From NCBI RefSeq assembly GCF_905220365.1, contig NC_061153.1, positions 9,940,001 through 10,004,000 of the forward strand: DNA of 64,000 bases. Reading direction: 5' to 3'. The stretch comes from Vanessa cardui (lineage: Eukaryota > Arthropoda > Insecta > Lepidoptera > Nymphalidae). Below the pieces are notes generated by a model. That model was not told where the DNA came from. It was given only the letters and a program-made list of their open reading frames with translations, and searched no databases. Numbering within the stretch: the stretch's first letter is position 1; each line of letters opens with the position of its first letter. Position numbers and translations under genes: made by a program. Positions 20,710 to 31,416 of this stretch are shown piece by piece.

Positions 20710-23612
20710 TAGTGGTAGTGCCACGCTGTATAACTTCAGGTTAAAGCCGAATGGGCCGGCACGCCCGGGGAAGTACCACTCTCTCACTTAAAATCGGCGT
20801 AAAGTGGTAGTTATGCTACCGCGTTTCGTCCGGTAAGTGAGAGTTCCGGAGGACCAACCCCCCTCCCCCCAAAACTTGATGGTTGTGCAGAATTTGGTTA
20901 AATTACCCCAGGAGGGTACCATCAGCGACAGCGGAGGAGAATCCCTCTCTGGGCATCCATGCTCAGGACATACACCACCTGAGCAGGGATGCCCAGGCTG
21001 CCCTCCGAATTCTAGGGGGGCAATTTTGCGCTCGCCACTGTTCGAGGCAAGCGGAGCAGGCATCATAAGGCAACCCCTACCACCCTCGCTGTGGACTTCT
21101 GCAACATAAGGGCACAGAGATGATATCTGTGCTCGACGCCTCGGCAGCCTTGAAGGACAGGACCTATCGATTATCTGGCCGCGTGTAGACTGCGATGACC
21201 ATCCGCGAATCTATGCGTGCCTTTATAGGTCCCATAGCGGTAATGCCGAAACCGACCAACTGGTTGAGCACGTCCAATTGGCTACAGATTCCGTGCTGCA
21301 GCAGATTCCATCCGCAGATATCATTATTCTGGGCACCTTTAATGCCCACCACGCTGAATGGCTCGGCTCACGCACCACCGATCATGCGGGTAGATCTGTT
21401 CTGGACTTCGCTCTAGCATATGATCTGACACAACTGACCAACTCGCCAACGCGAATACCGAATGTGGATGATCATACACCTTCCCTGTTGGACCTTCTGC
21501 TGACTTCGCATCTGGATGGCTATCAGGTTATCGTCGACCCCTCTGGGCTCGTCGGACCACTGTCTCGTCCGGAGTACAGTGCCGGTTGTACGGTACTCAC
21601 GGCCTCGCTTTGTTGGGTGCCGCCGAGTATGACACTATAAATCAGCAGATTGGGATGGGATGCGGTCTTTTTTTGCATCTTACCCATGGAGTCAGATTTG
21701 TTTCTCGCCGGATGATTCGAACGCTGCTGCTGACTCTGTTGCCGATGTGGTGCTTCAGGGTGTGGAACTATTTATTCCTTACTCTGCAGTACCCATCGGT
21801 GGCAAGTCCCAGTCTTGGTTTGGTGGCTTCTTCAAAACGGCATCAAGTTGAAAGTGGGAACGCTATCAAAACTGGGCAAATCCATCTGCGTGTCGTGATG
21901 TAAATACCAGCGCATTCAAAAAGGAATATAACTCAGCCTCTAGGTCCATCAAAAACGTGATTGCTAGGGCGAAGACGGAGTACATTGGCAGAATTGGCGA
22001 GAGACTGGTGCGCCTCCATTCAGGAACACGTGCGTTCTGGTCTCTCGCTAAGGCTATCTTAGGGAATTGCATCCCTCCAATCGTGCTACGGACATGTGCT
22101 CCCGAGTTGGCACCGGTCTTAACGCGTCTTTTCCGGCAATCCTACACATTAGGCGTCGTCCCGAATTCCTGGAAGACAGCTTTGGTGCACCCGATCCCTA
22201 AAAAAGGCAACCGCTCAGATCCGTCCAATTATAGGCCTATAGCCATCACCTCCTTGCTCTTCAAGGTAATGAAGTCCCTTATTAACTGCCAGCTCCTGCG
22301 GTATCTAGAGGAGAACCAGCTGATTTGCGACCGCCAGTACGGTTTCCGTTGGGGTCGGTCGGCCGGTGATCTTCTAGTTTACCTTACTCATAGATGGGCT
22401 GAAACAGTTGAGAGCAAGGGGGAAGCATTAGCAGCCAGCTGGGTCATAGCGAAGGCCATCGATCGCGTATGGCACAAAGCGCTTCTTTCGAAGCTTCCTT
22501 CTTATGGGCTTCCCGGGAAATTATGCAATTGGATTACCAGATTTTTGGCAGATCGGAGCATCACGGTTGTTGTCGACGGTGCATGCTCTGACTTAAAATT
22601 CGTCAATGCTGGTGTTCCACAAGGCTGCGTTCTATCATCCACTCTGTTTCTTCTGCATATCAATGATTTGTTGCTAATCGGGAACATTCATTGCTATGCA
22701 GACGACAGTACCGTTGACACCTTATACACCGGCCGCGCTAATATTTCTCGGGAAAACGTCGAAGAAAACCGGAACAAACTTGTGTCTGAAATCGAGTCTT
22801 CGTTAAACGAAGTGTCGAATTGGCCCGCTAAATCTAGTCCATTTCAACCCCAAAAAGACGTAAGTTTGCGCGTTAACCGCTAAAAAAACACCATTTGTCG
22901 TATTTCCACGATTTGAGAACATTTCGATAGCCGCTACAAGTAGTATCGGAATACTTGGCGTTGATATTTCGAGCTTCGGTTCCGCGGTCAATTGAAAGGC
23001 AAAGCCAAATTGGCTTCAAAAAAAGCTGGGTGTGCTCAGCAAGGCGAGACAGTATTTCACGTCGGCCCATCGCCTAAAACTTTACAAGGTGCAAATTCGG
23101 CCTGCTCCCACCTCTGGGCGGATGCTCCCCAGTACCAGCTCCTTCCATTTGACCGCATCCAACGTAGAGCAGCTCGAGTTATCGACGATCAAGCCCTTTC
23201 CGACGATTTCCTTGATCATTTGGCTTTGCGAAGAGATGTCGGATCACTCTGCATCTTCTACCGATTTTTTCACGGGGAATGTTCCGAGGAATTGTTCCGA
23301 TTAATCCCGGCTGCTGAATTTCACCTTCGGACATCTCGTCAAAATTCTAAGATTCACCCGCACCACCTTGATGTCCGAAAATCCACAATAGCGCGATTTC
23401 TTAGACATTTTCTGCCTCGCACAACCACTTTGTGGAACCAGCTTTCGCCGGCGGTTTTTCCGAACCGATACGACATGGGAACCTTCAAGAAAAGAGCCTA
23501 CTCCTTTTTTAAAGGCCGGCAACGCAAGCCCCCTGGTGTTCCTGGTCGGTGGTAGTCAATTTCCATCAGGTGAGCCTCCTGCTCGTTTGCCACCTATGCC
23601 ATAAAAAAAAAA
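20710..23612 (+). mobile_element. LINE-E copy 1, internally deleted
   Basis: It starts at GTGGTAGTGCCAC, with a GC-rich 5' UTR shared with copy 3 (GGCACGCCCGGGGAAGTACC), and ends CATCAGGTGAGCCTCCTGCT...CCATAAAAAAAAAA. Against copy 3 it has two deletions: one after CTGCAACATAAGG at about 21112 (roughly 190 bp of endonuclease) and one at about 22068 (roughly 200 bp of linker). An 87-codon-scale shift near 22883-22992 breaks the RT C-terminus. Confidence 0.88.
21130..23555 (+). pseudogene. LINE-E copy 1 ORF2: endonuclease remnant and reverse transcriptase
   Basis: Endonuclease remains include DIIILGTFNAHHAEWLG (usually GNFNAHH) and DHTPSLLDLLLTS. The RT at 21957-22883 shows SNYRPIAITSLLFKV, ICDRQYGFRWGRSAGD, GVPQGCVLSSTLFLLHI and IHCYADDSTVDTLY. 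Motif A reads ASWVIAKAIDRVW, where copy 2 has ASLDIAKAFDRVW, so the first catalytic aspartate is lost. The thumb and C-terminal part (22992-23555) is in another frame. The enzyme would be endonuclease plus RT. Deletions, frameshifts and the motif A change make it inactive. Confidence 0.87.
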
Positions 23613-23869
23613 CCATAACTAGACACGTACACACCGGTTTGAGAGTAATACCTCTGAGCTAATCACGTGTTACCCTCGTGCTACCCACGGATCCTTGATG
23701 TATCCACAGTGAACCATGAGATACCGTTGGGAGAATTGTGGAGCCGTGGTAGCCATGTATTCACCACAGATCTACAAGAACTTTTAATAGTTATTATGAT
23801 ACATATAGTATGCGTAAAATCTGCCCATATTTATTACAATAAACGTGCATGAGAGATTTCTTTGTGTAC

Positions 23870-24178
23870 TGTTTTACTTGGTGGTAGGGCTTTGTGCAAG
23901 CCCGTCTGGGTAGGTACCACCCACTCACCAGTTATTCTACCGCCAAATAACAGTACTCTGTATTGTTGTGTTCCGGTTTGAAGGGTGAGTGAGCCAGTGT
24001 AACTACAGGCACAAGGGACATAACATCTTAGTTCCCAAGGTTGATGGCAATTTGACGATGTAAGGAATAGTTAATATTTCTTACAGCGTCATTGTCTATG
24101 CGTGTTGGTGACCACTTACCATCAGGTGGCCCATATGCTCGTCCGCCAACCTATTCCATAAAAACAAAAACAAAACCA
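23870..24178 (+). mobile_element. SINE-like repeat with a LINE-E-like 3' end
   Basis: It begins TTACTTGGTGGTAGGGCTTT with nested stems (GGTGGT..ACCACC and GGGCTT..AAGCCC). It continues through GAAGGGTGAGTGAGCCAGTG and ends CATCAGGTGGCCCATATGCT, CCATAAAAACAAAAAC. It is non-coding, about 300 bp, with an A-rich tail. From memory this is a very common lepidopteran repeat. I see no convincing tRNA A and B boxes. Confidence 0.75.
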
Positions 24179-24475
24179 TTTCAAAGGTGTGCCATTTCAA
24201 ACCATTTCAAACATGATGTGTTGCTTACAGATACCTGCTTCAAAAATATTTTTTGATGCACAGATTTCCAATCGCACAACTTAGGCAGGTGCAGAGCGCG
24301 CACCGCTTGTCAGAATAGCCGTGTCGGCGCGAAACCACGAATTTAAGAAAAATACGTGTCCAGAAATGATTATTTTAATAATTTAAAACTGTTTGATTGT
24401 TAAATTTATAATTTTTAGTGAATTTTGAAATGTTAAATTAGTCTGAAATATTTCTGTGCTTGTAGACAGCTGTTA
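24179..24475. other. unassigned spacer
   Basis: Non-coding, mixed composition, with a repeated CCATTTCAAA segment at 24175-24215. Nothing else is recognised. Confidence 0.4.
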
Positions 24476-24640
24476 TGTTGAGTGCATAAGTCTACCCACC
24501 TATTTTTGTTATAAAAGATCAAGCGCCCCCCGGTATCGACAGGCTTGGTCGAGCCGTCGTCGGAGCGATTGGACCGCCTCATATTATAAATAAATAGAAT
24601 AAAACAGAGAGGATTATTTCCTGAGTTTTATTTCATACCA
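24476..24640 (+). promoter_or_regulatory. possible solo-LTR-like segment with TATA and AATAAA
   Basis: Begins TGTTATGTTGAGTGC, has TTATAAAAG at about 24509, a GC-rich segment (GTCGTCGGAGCG), then ATAAATAAATAGAATAAAAC and a T-rich end. The arrangement is like an LTR, but no terminal repeat pair or target duplication is seen. Confidence 0.3.
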
Positions 24641-24656
24641 CTGAAGATGACACTCG

Positions 24657-24679
24657 TGACGTCAGCTATGCTGACGTCA
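24657..24679. promoter_or_regulatory. palindrome with two CRE-type TGACGTCA sites
   Basis: TGACGTCAGC, spacer TAT, GCTGACGTCA: perfect 10-base arms, each holding the ATF/CREB consensus. Function is not shown. Confidence 0.5.
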
Positions 24680-24871
24680 TATTTTTTAAAAACGGACTTG
24701 GACATGCCCCTCCGTTATATGTATTATTTTAAAATATTAAAAAAAAAGTCAATGTGGGCCACGTCTCCCAAGAAGACGACAAGAATGAAATCCAGCGAAT
24801 ATCTGCTGATGTTTAGTATAAAATATCAAACGCCAAAATGTTTAATATAAAATGTAAAAAAAGGCACGGGC

Positions 24872-25214
24872 ATTTATTTTATTTATTTAAAATGCTTTAT
24901 TGCACAACGCATGGATAAAAAAAGAGGAAATATAAAACATAAAATAAGTACATGGTGCGCAAAGGCGGTCTTATCGCTTATAGCGATCTCTCACAGGTAG
25001 ACAACCTTTGGTGATAGGAGCTTAGAACGAAAACAGGTAAGTGAAGAAAAATATATGAAAAAATGAGGAAAAGTACAATATAATAATATTTATACTAAGG
25101 TATAGTAATAAACTACACATAACTACATACCAATAATACATACATAGAAATATAATATATATCAAAATATATATACATAAATATAAACTACATATTATAA
25201 CATACTTGCATGCA
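24872..25214 (-). other. LINE-A 3' UTR and tail
   Basis: On the minus strand it ends ...CAATAAAGCATTTTAAATAAATAAAATAAAT. It includes the hairpin ATCGCT/AGCGAT (24973-24987) and GACCGCCTTTGCGC, matching the LINE-B and LINE-K tails. Confidence 0.8.
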
Positions 25215-27332
25215 TTATTTAGATATGGACAGATAATAGTTTCTCAAACGATGCTTAGATATTGCCAAGGATTTAGACTGCCGTATATCAGTGGGTAGTG
25301 CATTCCAGAGTTTGACGGTTTTCACGGTGAAAGAGTTACTGTAGGTTTGTGTCCGACTGCAGGGTTTGACAAGTTTGTTGTCCTCACTAGAACGCAGGTT
25401 GTGTGTGCTATCAAACCCAAGGAATTTGAAGCGTTCTTTAAGGTAAGGTGGTGTATGCTCAACATATAATATAGCATAGAGAAGAGATAAGGCGTGCAAG
25501 TTTCTTCGAAGCCTGATTGGCAGCCACTTTAACTGAGACCGATACTGCGAAACTTGATCATACTTACGCAGGCCAAATATGGCTAATGGCCAAATTTTGC
25601 AGCCGTTCTAATTTATTCAGAAGGTCTTCAGTTAAATCAATGTAGCAGGCGTCGGCATAATCTAATATTGGAAAAAGAAATGCATTGGCTAAGCTGATCT
25701 TAGCCTTGATGGGTAGTAGATTTTTCCATCGCCTTAAAAAACCAATGATGGCATACATCTTACGACTCATTTCTGCAACCTGAGGTTCCCAGGATAAGGA
25801 AGCATCCAGAAGTAGTCCAAGATTTCTAACAGTTTCTTGCAGCGGTAGTGTGTGGCCATCAAGCATGATTGGAGATGGGATTTGACCCTCGACAGAAGCT
25901 TAGGACTGCCAAAAACAGCTACTTGCGACTTCCTTGGATTCAGTTGGAGACCGTAAGATCTACATCATTCACTGATCTTTACCAAATTATAGATGATAGG
26001 ATGAAGGGATAAGTGTAGAGAGAGTATTAATGAAAATAAAAAAGAGAAGAGGAGAGAGTACACCACCTTGTGGGACACCGGAAGGGATATCTAAAAAAGA
26101 TGAAGACTTACCGTTTGCCCTTATGCATTGCTGTCGATTGAATAGGTAAAAACGGAACCAATCAACAGCAATAGAACCTATGTTTAGAGATTCAAGGATT
26201 GCCAAGCATATGTCATAGTCGATAGTATTAAAAGCATTCGAAAAGTCTAGAAGAGCTAGTATAGTTACGCATTTGTTATCAATCCCGTTACGTATATCGT
26301 CACATACTTTGGTGAGAGCTGTAACTGTACTATGGCCTTTTCTAAACCCAGATTGGAAAGGGCAGAGGATTTTATTTATAGAGAGGAATTGGCTTAGTTG
26401 AGAATGGACTACACGTTCTAGCACCTTCGAGAGAAAAGGAAGCACAGATATAGGTCTAAAATAAGAAGGTAACAAGGGATTGGAAACTTTAGGAATAGGA
26501 ATCACTAGAGCTTTGCGCCAAATAGAAGGGAAAGTACCAGTTGACAGGGAGTAATTAAATATATGGCACAAAATAGGTAAAATATTGTTGAGGGTAAGGA
26601 GAATCAGTTTTCGACTTATTTCATCACAGCCAGTTGAGTCTGATTTAATACTAAGGATGTGCTTCCTTAACTCGCTAATGGTGACAGAGCTGAATTGGAA
26701 AGGAGGGTTATCAGGGATAGGCAATGTATTAAGAAAGTTGATTGTATTAAGTTTGTCACACATATTTATAGAAGAAGAAGAAAGAAAGTGTCTGTTAAGA
26801 TCATCACGTTCGATATTAAAAGAAATGGTTTCCCGCTGACGACCGATTCCCAGCGATTTCAAAAACCGCCAAACCTTGGATGTACCGCTATTATCAATAG
26901 CATTTGCAATAAACTTACGCTGAGCATCACGACATAGTTTATTGCAACGATTTCGTAGATGTTTATATTTTTCCAAGTTGTCAGTAGTTGGATTTCTTTT
27001 ATATTTAGCCTTCGCAGCATTACGCTTAGCCACGAGTGCTCTAATATCCTGAGTTAGCCAAGGAGCCGGTCAGTGCTTAAGCTTAATAGGTCTTAATGGG
27101 GCATGTACATCCAATAAATCGGTTAAGAGAGAATTAAATATGCTAATTTTTTCATCAATTGAGCTGGCATTATAAATAGCAGTCCAGTCGATATTGTTTA
27201 GATCACTCATGAAATTGGTGTTATTAAGCTTTTGAAAATTACGCCGCATCACTATAGTTGGCTTCGCTCGCGGAGGCCGAATTCTATAGGATAAATAAAC
27301 TAAGTCGGGGTAGGAAAAGGCCTCTGCGGGAA
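25215..27332 (-). pseudogene. LINE-A ORF2 part 2: linker and reverse transcriptase
   Basis: Read on the minus strand: EAFSYPDLVYLSYRIRPPRAK, then a linker with a TGA at about 27070 where LINE-B has leucine. The RT follows: VSNPLLPSYFRPISVLP, QSGFRKGHSTVTAL, ALLDFSNAFNTIDYD (catalytic Asp) and SGVPQGGVLSPLLF. The segment that should hold YADD is missing between about 25867 and 25987, where SSYHL runs into unrelated frames. The thumb (VRNLGLLLDASLSWEPQ; FPILDYADACYIDL) and C-terminus are present in further frames. The loss of the active-site box makes this RT dead. Confidence 0.85.
27315..27332. repeat. target-site duplication of the R1-clade insertion (left)
   Basis: AAAAGGCCTCTGCGGGAA, repeated at 29482-29499. 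The first A residues may be shared with the poly(A) tail. Confidence 0.92.
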
Positions 27333-29233
27333 GCATGGGTCCTTGCCCTGAGAGAACTCGGGCCACGACTCTCAGGGCTGCTGAGCGCATGCTTGGAGCG
27401 AGGCCAGTTTCCAAGCCGGTGGAAGACCGGGAAGCTGGTCTTGCTGAAGAAGGAGGGACGACCCGCAGACTCGTCATCTGCGTACCGACCGATCGTGTTG
27501 CTGGACGAGGTGTGTAAGATCTTCGAGCGTGTCATCGCCAGTCGCCTCGTTCAGCACATGACCAGGGTGGGGCCGGATTTGGCGGAGAACCAATTCGGCT
27601 TCCACCAGGGGCGTTCGACGGTCGACGCGATCATGCGCGTGAAGACCCTCGCGGAGGAGGCAGTCGCCCGGGGTGAGGTGGTCTTGGCGGTGTCGCTCGA
27701 CATCGCCAACGCTTTCAACACCTTGCCCTGGAGTATCATCCGTGAAGCACTCCGGTACCACGGAGTGCCGCGCTACCTCCAACGCGTGGTCGCGGCGTAC
27801 CTGTCGGACCGAGCGGTCGTGTACCCGGGTCGCGAGAGGTGGGGTCGTCGAGAGACGTCGTGCGGCGTTCCACAGGGTTCCGTTTTGAGTCCACTCCTGT
27901 GGAACGTGGGGTACGACTGGGCCCTGCGCGGTGCGTTCATCCACGGCGTCGGCGTCATTTGTTACGCCGACGACACGCTGGTTACAGCACGTGGAAAGAC
28001 GTACCGGCAGGCGGCCATACGCGCGACGGCTGGTGTCGCGCATGCCGTGGGAAGGATCCGGCGGCTGGGCTTGGAGGTGGCATTGCACAAGTCGGAAGCC
28101 CTGTGTTTTCACGGGCCGAGGACGAAGCCGCCTCCCGGGTCCAGCATCATGGTAGGAGGGGTATCCATCGCTGTCGAGTCGACGATGAAATACCTAGGAC
28201 TCGTCCTCGACAGTAGGTGGAACTTCGAGCCGCACTTCACACGGCTCGCCCCCCGGTTGTTGGGCGCCGCTTCAGCGCTCTCGCGCTTGCTGCCCAATCT
28301 GGGGGGACCCAACTCCTCATGCAGGAGGCTCTACATGGGGGTCGTACGATCGATGGCGCTATACGCCGCGCCAGTGTGGGCGGATGCCCTGACGGCCCGC
28401 AACGTCGCCGCGCTGAGAAGGCCATAGCGCGCGATGGCCGTCAGGATGATAAGGGGATACCGTACGATCTCCTTCGAGGCAGCGAGCCTCCTAGCCGGAT
28501 CGCCGCCCTGGGACCTCGAGGCTAAGCTCCTCGCGTCGCTCTATTGGTGGCGCGCGGAGGCGGTCGAGCGGGGTGAGCACCTGGTGCCTCGACAGATCGA
28601 GGCACGCAGGGCAGAGCTCCGCCAGGTCTCAGTGGCGGAGTGGGAGAGACGCGCTTGGCGCGACCCACGGCAGGGCAAGCCGTCGCTATTGCGGCAGTGA
28701 GGCCCGTTTTGAAGGAGTGGTTCACTAGGAGCCACGGCGCCCTCAGCTTCCGGCTGACGCAGGTGCTTACTGGACACGGATGCTTCGGTAGGTACCTGTG
28801 TCGCATAGGTCGGGAGCCGACGTCCCAGTGCCACCATTGTGGCGATGGTCGCGACGATACGGCGTTGCACACGTTGGCGGAGTGCCCAGCATGGGCTGAG
28901 CAGCGCCGTGACCTCGTCGCGGCCGTAGGTGTCGCTGCGGGAAACCTCTCGCTTCCGGCCGTCGTCTCTGCGATGGTGCGGAGCGAGGCAGGGTGGAGCG
29001 CCGTCGCCACCTTCTGCGAGGAAGTAATGCTCGCGAGGAGGCGGCAGAAAGGGAGAGAGAGGCTGCCTCCTCTCTCTCCTCCCGCAGCAGACGAACTGGG
29101 CGTCGCAGGGTGGTCGCCGACTTACGACCACCTTAGGGCGTGGCCTGCGGACGGCAGACTCGGGGCGTCTCGCCGTCCGACCAGCAACAGGCTTCGAGGC
29201 GGCGGCGTCGTGTTCCGCACGCGCGCCTCGTAG
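27333..29233 (+). pseudogene. R1-clade ORF2: reverse transcriptase and C-terminal CCHC domain
   Basis: Motifs in order: SSAYRPIVLLDEVCKIFER, ENQFGFHQGRSTVDA, VSLDIANAFNTLPW (catalytic Asp), GVPQGSVLSPLLWNV, ICYADDTLVTARG (active site), KYLGLVLDSRWNFEPHF. A TAG at 28425-28427 lies in frame between ALRRP and RAMAVRMIRGYRT and is probably a single C-to-T change of CAG. A frameshift near 28690 precedes the C-terminal part with CHHCGDGRDDTALHTLAEC, the CCHC motif usual after the RT in R1-type elements, and a basic end at 29233. R1 relatives often insert site-specifically. Here the target is a LINE, so the insertion appears non-specific. Confidence 0.9.
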
Positions 29234-29481
29234 TGGAGTCCTGCGGCCGGGTGGACAGCCGCAGTGAGTGACGGGGCACGCCTGACTCTTTACATCAGGC
29301 GCGCCAACGCCCGTCGGAGGGGTGCGACGAATGCTTCGGCGATACCCGCCCTTCCGACACATGGGCAATTGGAGGACACGGGTTGGGTTTTAGTCAGTAG
29401 GAGTCTGACAGTACCCTTCGCTCTTCCCCCAGAGCGGAGGGTCTCCATGATGGATTTCCCAACCATTAAAAAAAAAAAAAA
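27333..29481 (+). mobile_element. R1-clade LINE, 5'-truncated, inserted in LINE-A
   Basis: A 2.15-kb GC-rich insertion in AT-rich surroundings. It is flanked by an 18-bp direct repeat and ends in poly(A) (about 29468-29485). The host LINE-A frame is restored on removal. The coding part starts within the RT, so the endonuclease and ORF1 are missing. Confidence 0.93.
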
Positions 29482-29661
29482 AAAAGGCCTCTGCGGGAAA
29501 CTGACCATGGACATCAACATGACTGAGAGAGGAAACAACCATTAAGTCCAATAGCGAGGGAGAACAATTCGGAAAAAAATTAGTCGCATTCGTTGGAAGT
29601 ACATTAAGGTTATAGCTATCGATTATATTCTTAAGTCGTCGGGCACGTTGGTCGTCTTTAA
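29482..29661 (-). pseudogene. LINE-A ORF2 segment between endonuclease and linker
   Basis: On the minus strand it reads through LSHVDVHGQFP and into the duplicated target AEAFSY. It corresponds to LINE-B 48110-48195 (HVEKHGQCDVHAFSY). Confidence 0.75.
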
Positions 29662-30240
29662 TCAGGCAGTTGTTAAAATCACCATAATTATCGTGTGATC
29701 GACAGAAGTTCTAAATTGATCTAATAACATTTCAAAATTATTAAAATAATTAATATTGAGTGACGGACTATAAAATACGCCCAGTAGTAGTTTGAGATGA
29801 CCGAATAAGACCTCAATAAAGATGTGTTCCGATGACTCAGAGTATTGTGAAGGAGATTTACTTAAAATTGTAAAGGGGATATGACTGCGGAGGTATATTG
29901 CCACACCACCACCACCTTTACCTGTTCGGTCGTTCCGGATCAGATGGTAGCCAGGCAAACAGTAAGACGTCGAGGGTAAACTTGGTTTCAAAAAAGATTC
30001 GGATACAAGAATGACATGAATATTTTTACTATAGAAGGAGGACAGGAAATCAGGGTAATGAGATGGAATACTCTGTGCATTTATATGCACTACATTAAAG
30101 TTTCTAGAAACACCGGAGAAAGTTGAGTCTAAAAGAGAATTCAGAGGAAGAGAAGCACTGTGAAAACTATCATCACTAGATAATGAGTCACTAAGATAGA
30201 TACTATTATCATTCGAGTCACTTACGCTGTGAACGCTTGA
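29662..30240 (-). pseudogene. LINE-A ORF2 part 1: APE-type endonuclease
   Basis: Encodes FNVVHINAQSIPSHY (Asn motif), VILVSESFLKPS (catalytic Glu), GYHLIRNDRTGKGGGGVAIYL and LKLLLGVFYSPS. It then breaks at the MGDFN motif by loss of one G (ATGGTGAT instead of ATGGGTGAT), giving a premature stop. Upstream is a serine/aspartate-rich leader (SDSNDNSIYLSDSLSSDDSF). LINE-B has the same layout at 39907-40333. The domain nicks target DNA. This copy is frameshifted. Confidence 0.87.
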
Positions 30241-30890
30241 AATCATACTATTAATGTAAATACAAGTTAATATTATATGTATGTAAATAAAAATAATTAA
30301 ATAGTATAATAATACCAAAATAAATCAAAATACTAGAATATTGAGTTCTAATAAGCTACTCCTCCATCCCGCCAGCCGTTTGTGAGTAAGCAATTACAAG
30401 GATATTTTTTTTATCATAAATATAGTAAAACATAAGAACCGGATACAACATTAAAACAGAAAAAAAAACAAGTTATAAATCAGTGTTTAGTAAAGCACCA
30501 CATTAAGTAACCAATAAACAAAATAAAAATACGATTTAAATTCTAATAACATTAAATATAAAAAAAATGCTAGTAAGTATAGAGAAATTACATTAAAAAA
30601 AAATTTGAATTAAACTAAAAAACAAAAAAACTACCTCATAAAATAAAAATGATAACTACATAGGCAGTAGTTAGTTTTATCAATGCAGTTACTAAACGCA
30701 GATCAAACGTCAGATTGTTGACAATTGACATTATTCCTTCAGTGTGAATACATTTATACCGACATGTTAGCAAATTAACATTAATTTTATCCGAAATATA
30801 ATTATAGTAACTAAACAAAAATAGATGGCATAAATTAATAACAAAACAATTTAATGGACTGAAGACAAACTGCTACTAATAAAACGAAAA
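30241..30890 (-). other. LINE-A ORF1-ORF2 spacer
   Basis: AT-rich, with A-runs. A spacer of similar length and composition lies between ORF1 and ORF2 of LINE-B (39130-39906). No gene is seen. Confidence 0.6.
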
Positions 30891-31416
30891 CTTACTTTTT
30901 AACGGTCCTCTTACTTCGCATAACCTGAGTGGAGTTAGACGATTTTGAAACGGAGTCGACACCGTCAGTACTGGTACCAGCAGCAGCAGCAAGATTAGTT
31001 GCTGAGGGCATGTAATTCGGCTTGCAATTAATTGAGTTAAGCTCTGCTGTTGTGACGATACGGTGGCGCTTACCGTCAGACCCCTTAACGATAACAACTC
31101 CATCCTTCGTCCAGCATTTTTGAATTCCGAATTTCTGTTTCTTGCAGACATAAACAAGTCATGCCTTTCCTTGGTAAGGAACTCCGACAGAGTCACGCCT
31201 GTGCTTTTAAGGGACGTTTTTGAATACCAGATCTTGTTTCGAAGCACTAAATCACGAAAGGATATCACAAGGATAGGTCGAGGCTTATCCCTAGAGGAAT
31301 GACCCAATCGCTGACATCGACTGAGCTTCTCTATGGTAAATTCTGGTACCTTAAGATGGCCTGATATAACACCTATGACTGGCAAATTTTCTTTTTTGTC
31401 TTCAGGAGCTCCGTGG
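30891..31416 (-). pseudogene. LINE-A ORF1, C-terminal part
   Basis: Continues the reading from 32301-32545 after removal of the TIR element: APEDKKENLPVIGVISG, then CQRLGHSSRDKPRPILVISF, GVTLSEFLTKERHDLF and a C-terminal region with frameshifts. The motif order equals that of LINE-I and LINE-B ORF1. By family it is an RNA-binding ORF1 protein. Confidence 0.82.

Noticed and set aside
27474..29368. Long minus-strand open frames opposite the R1-clade RT (212, 162 and 275 codons)
   Set aside because: Antisense shadows of a GC-rich coding region. They contain no conserved domain, and the plus strand has all the RT motifs.
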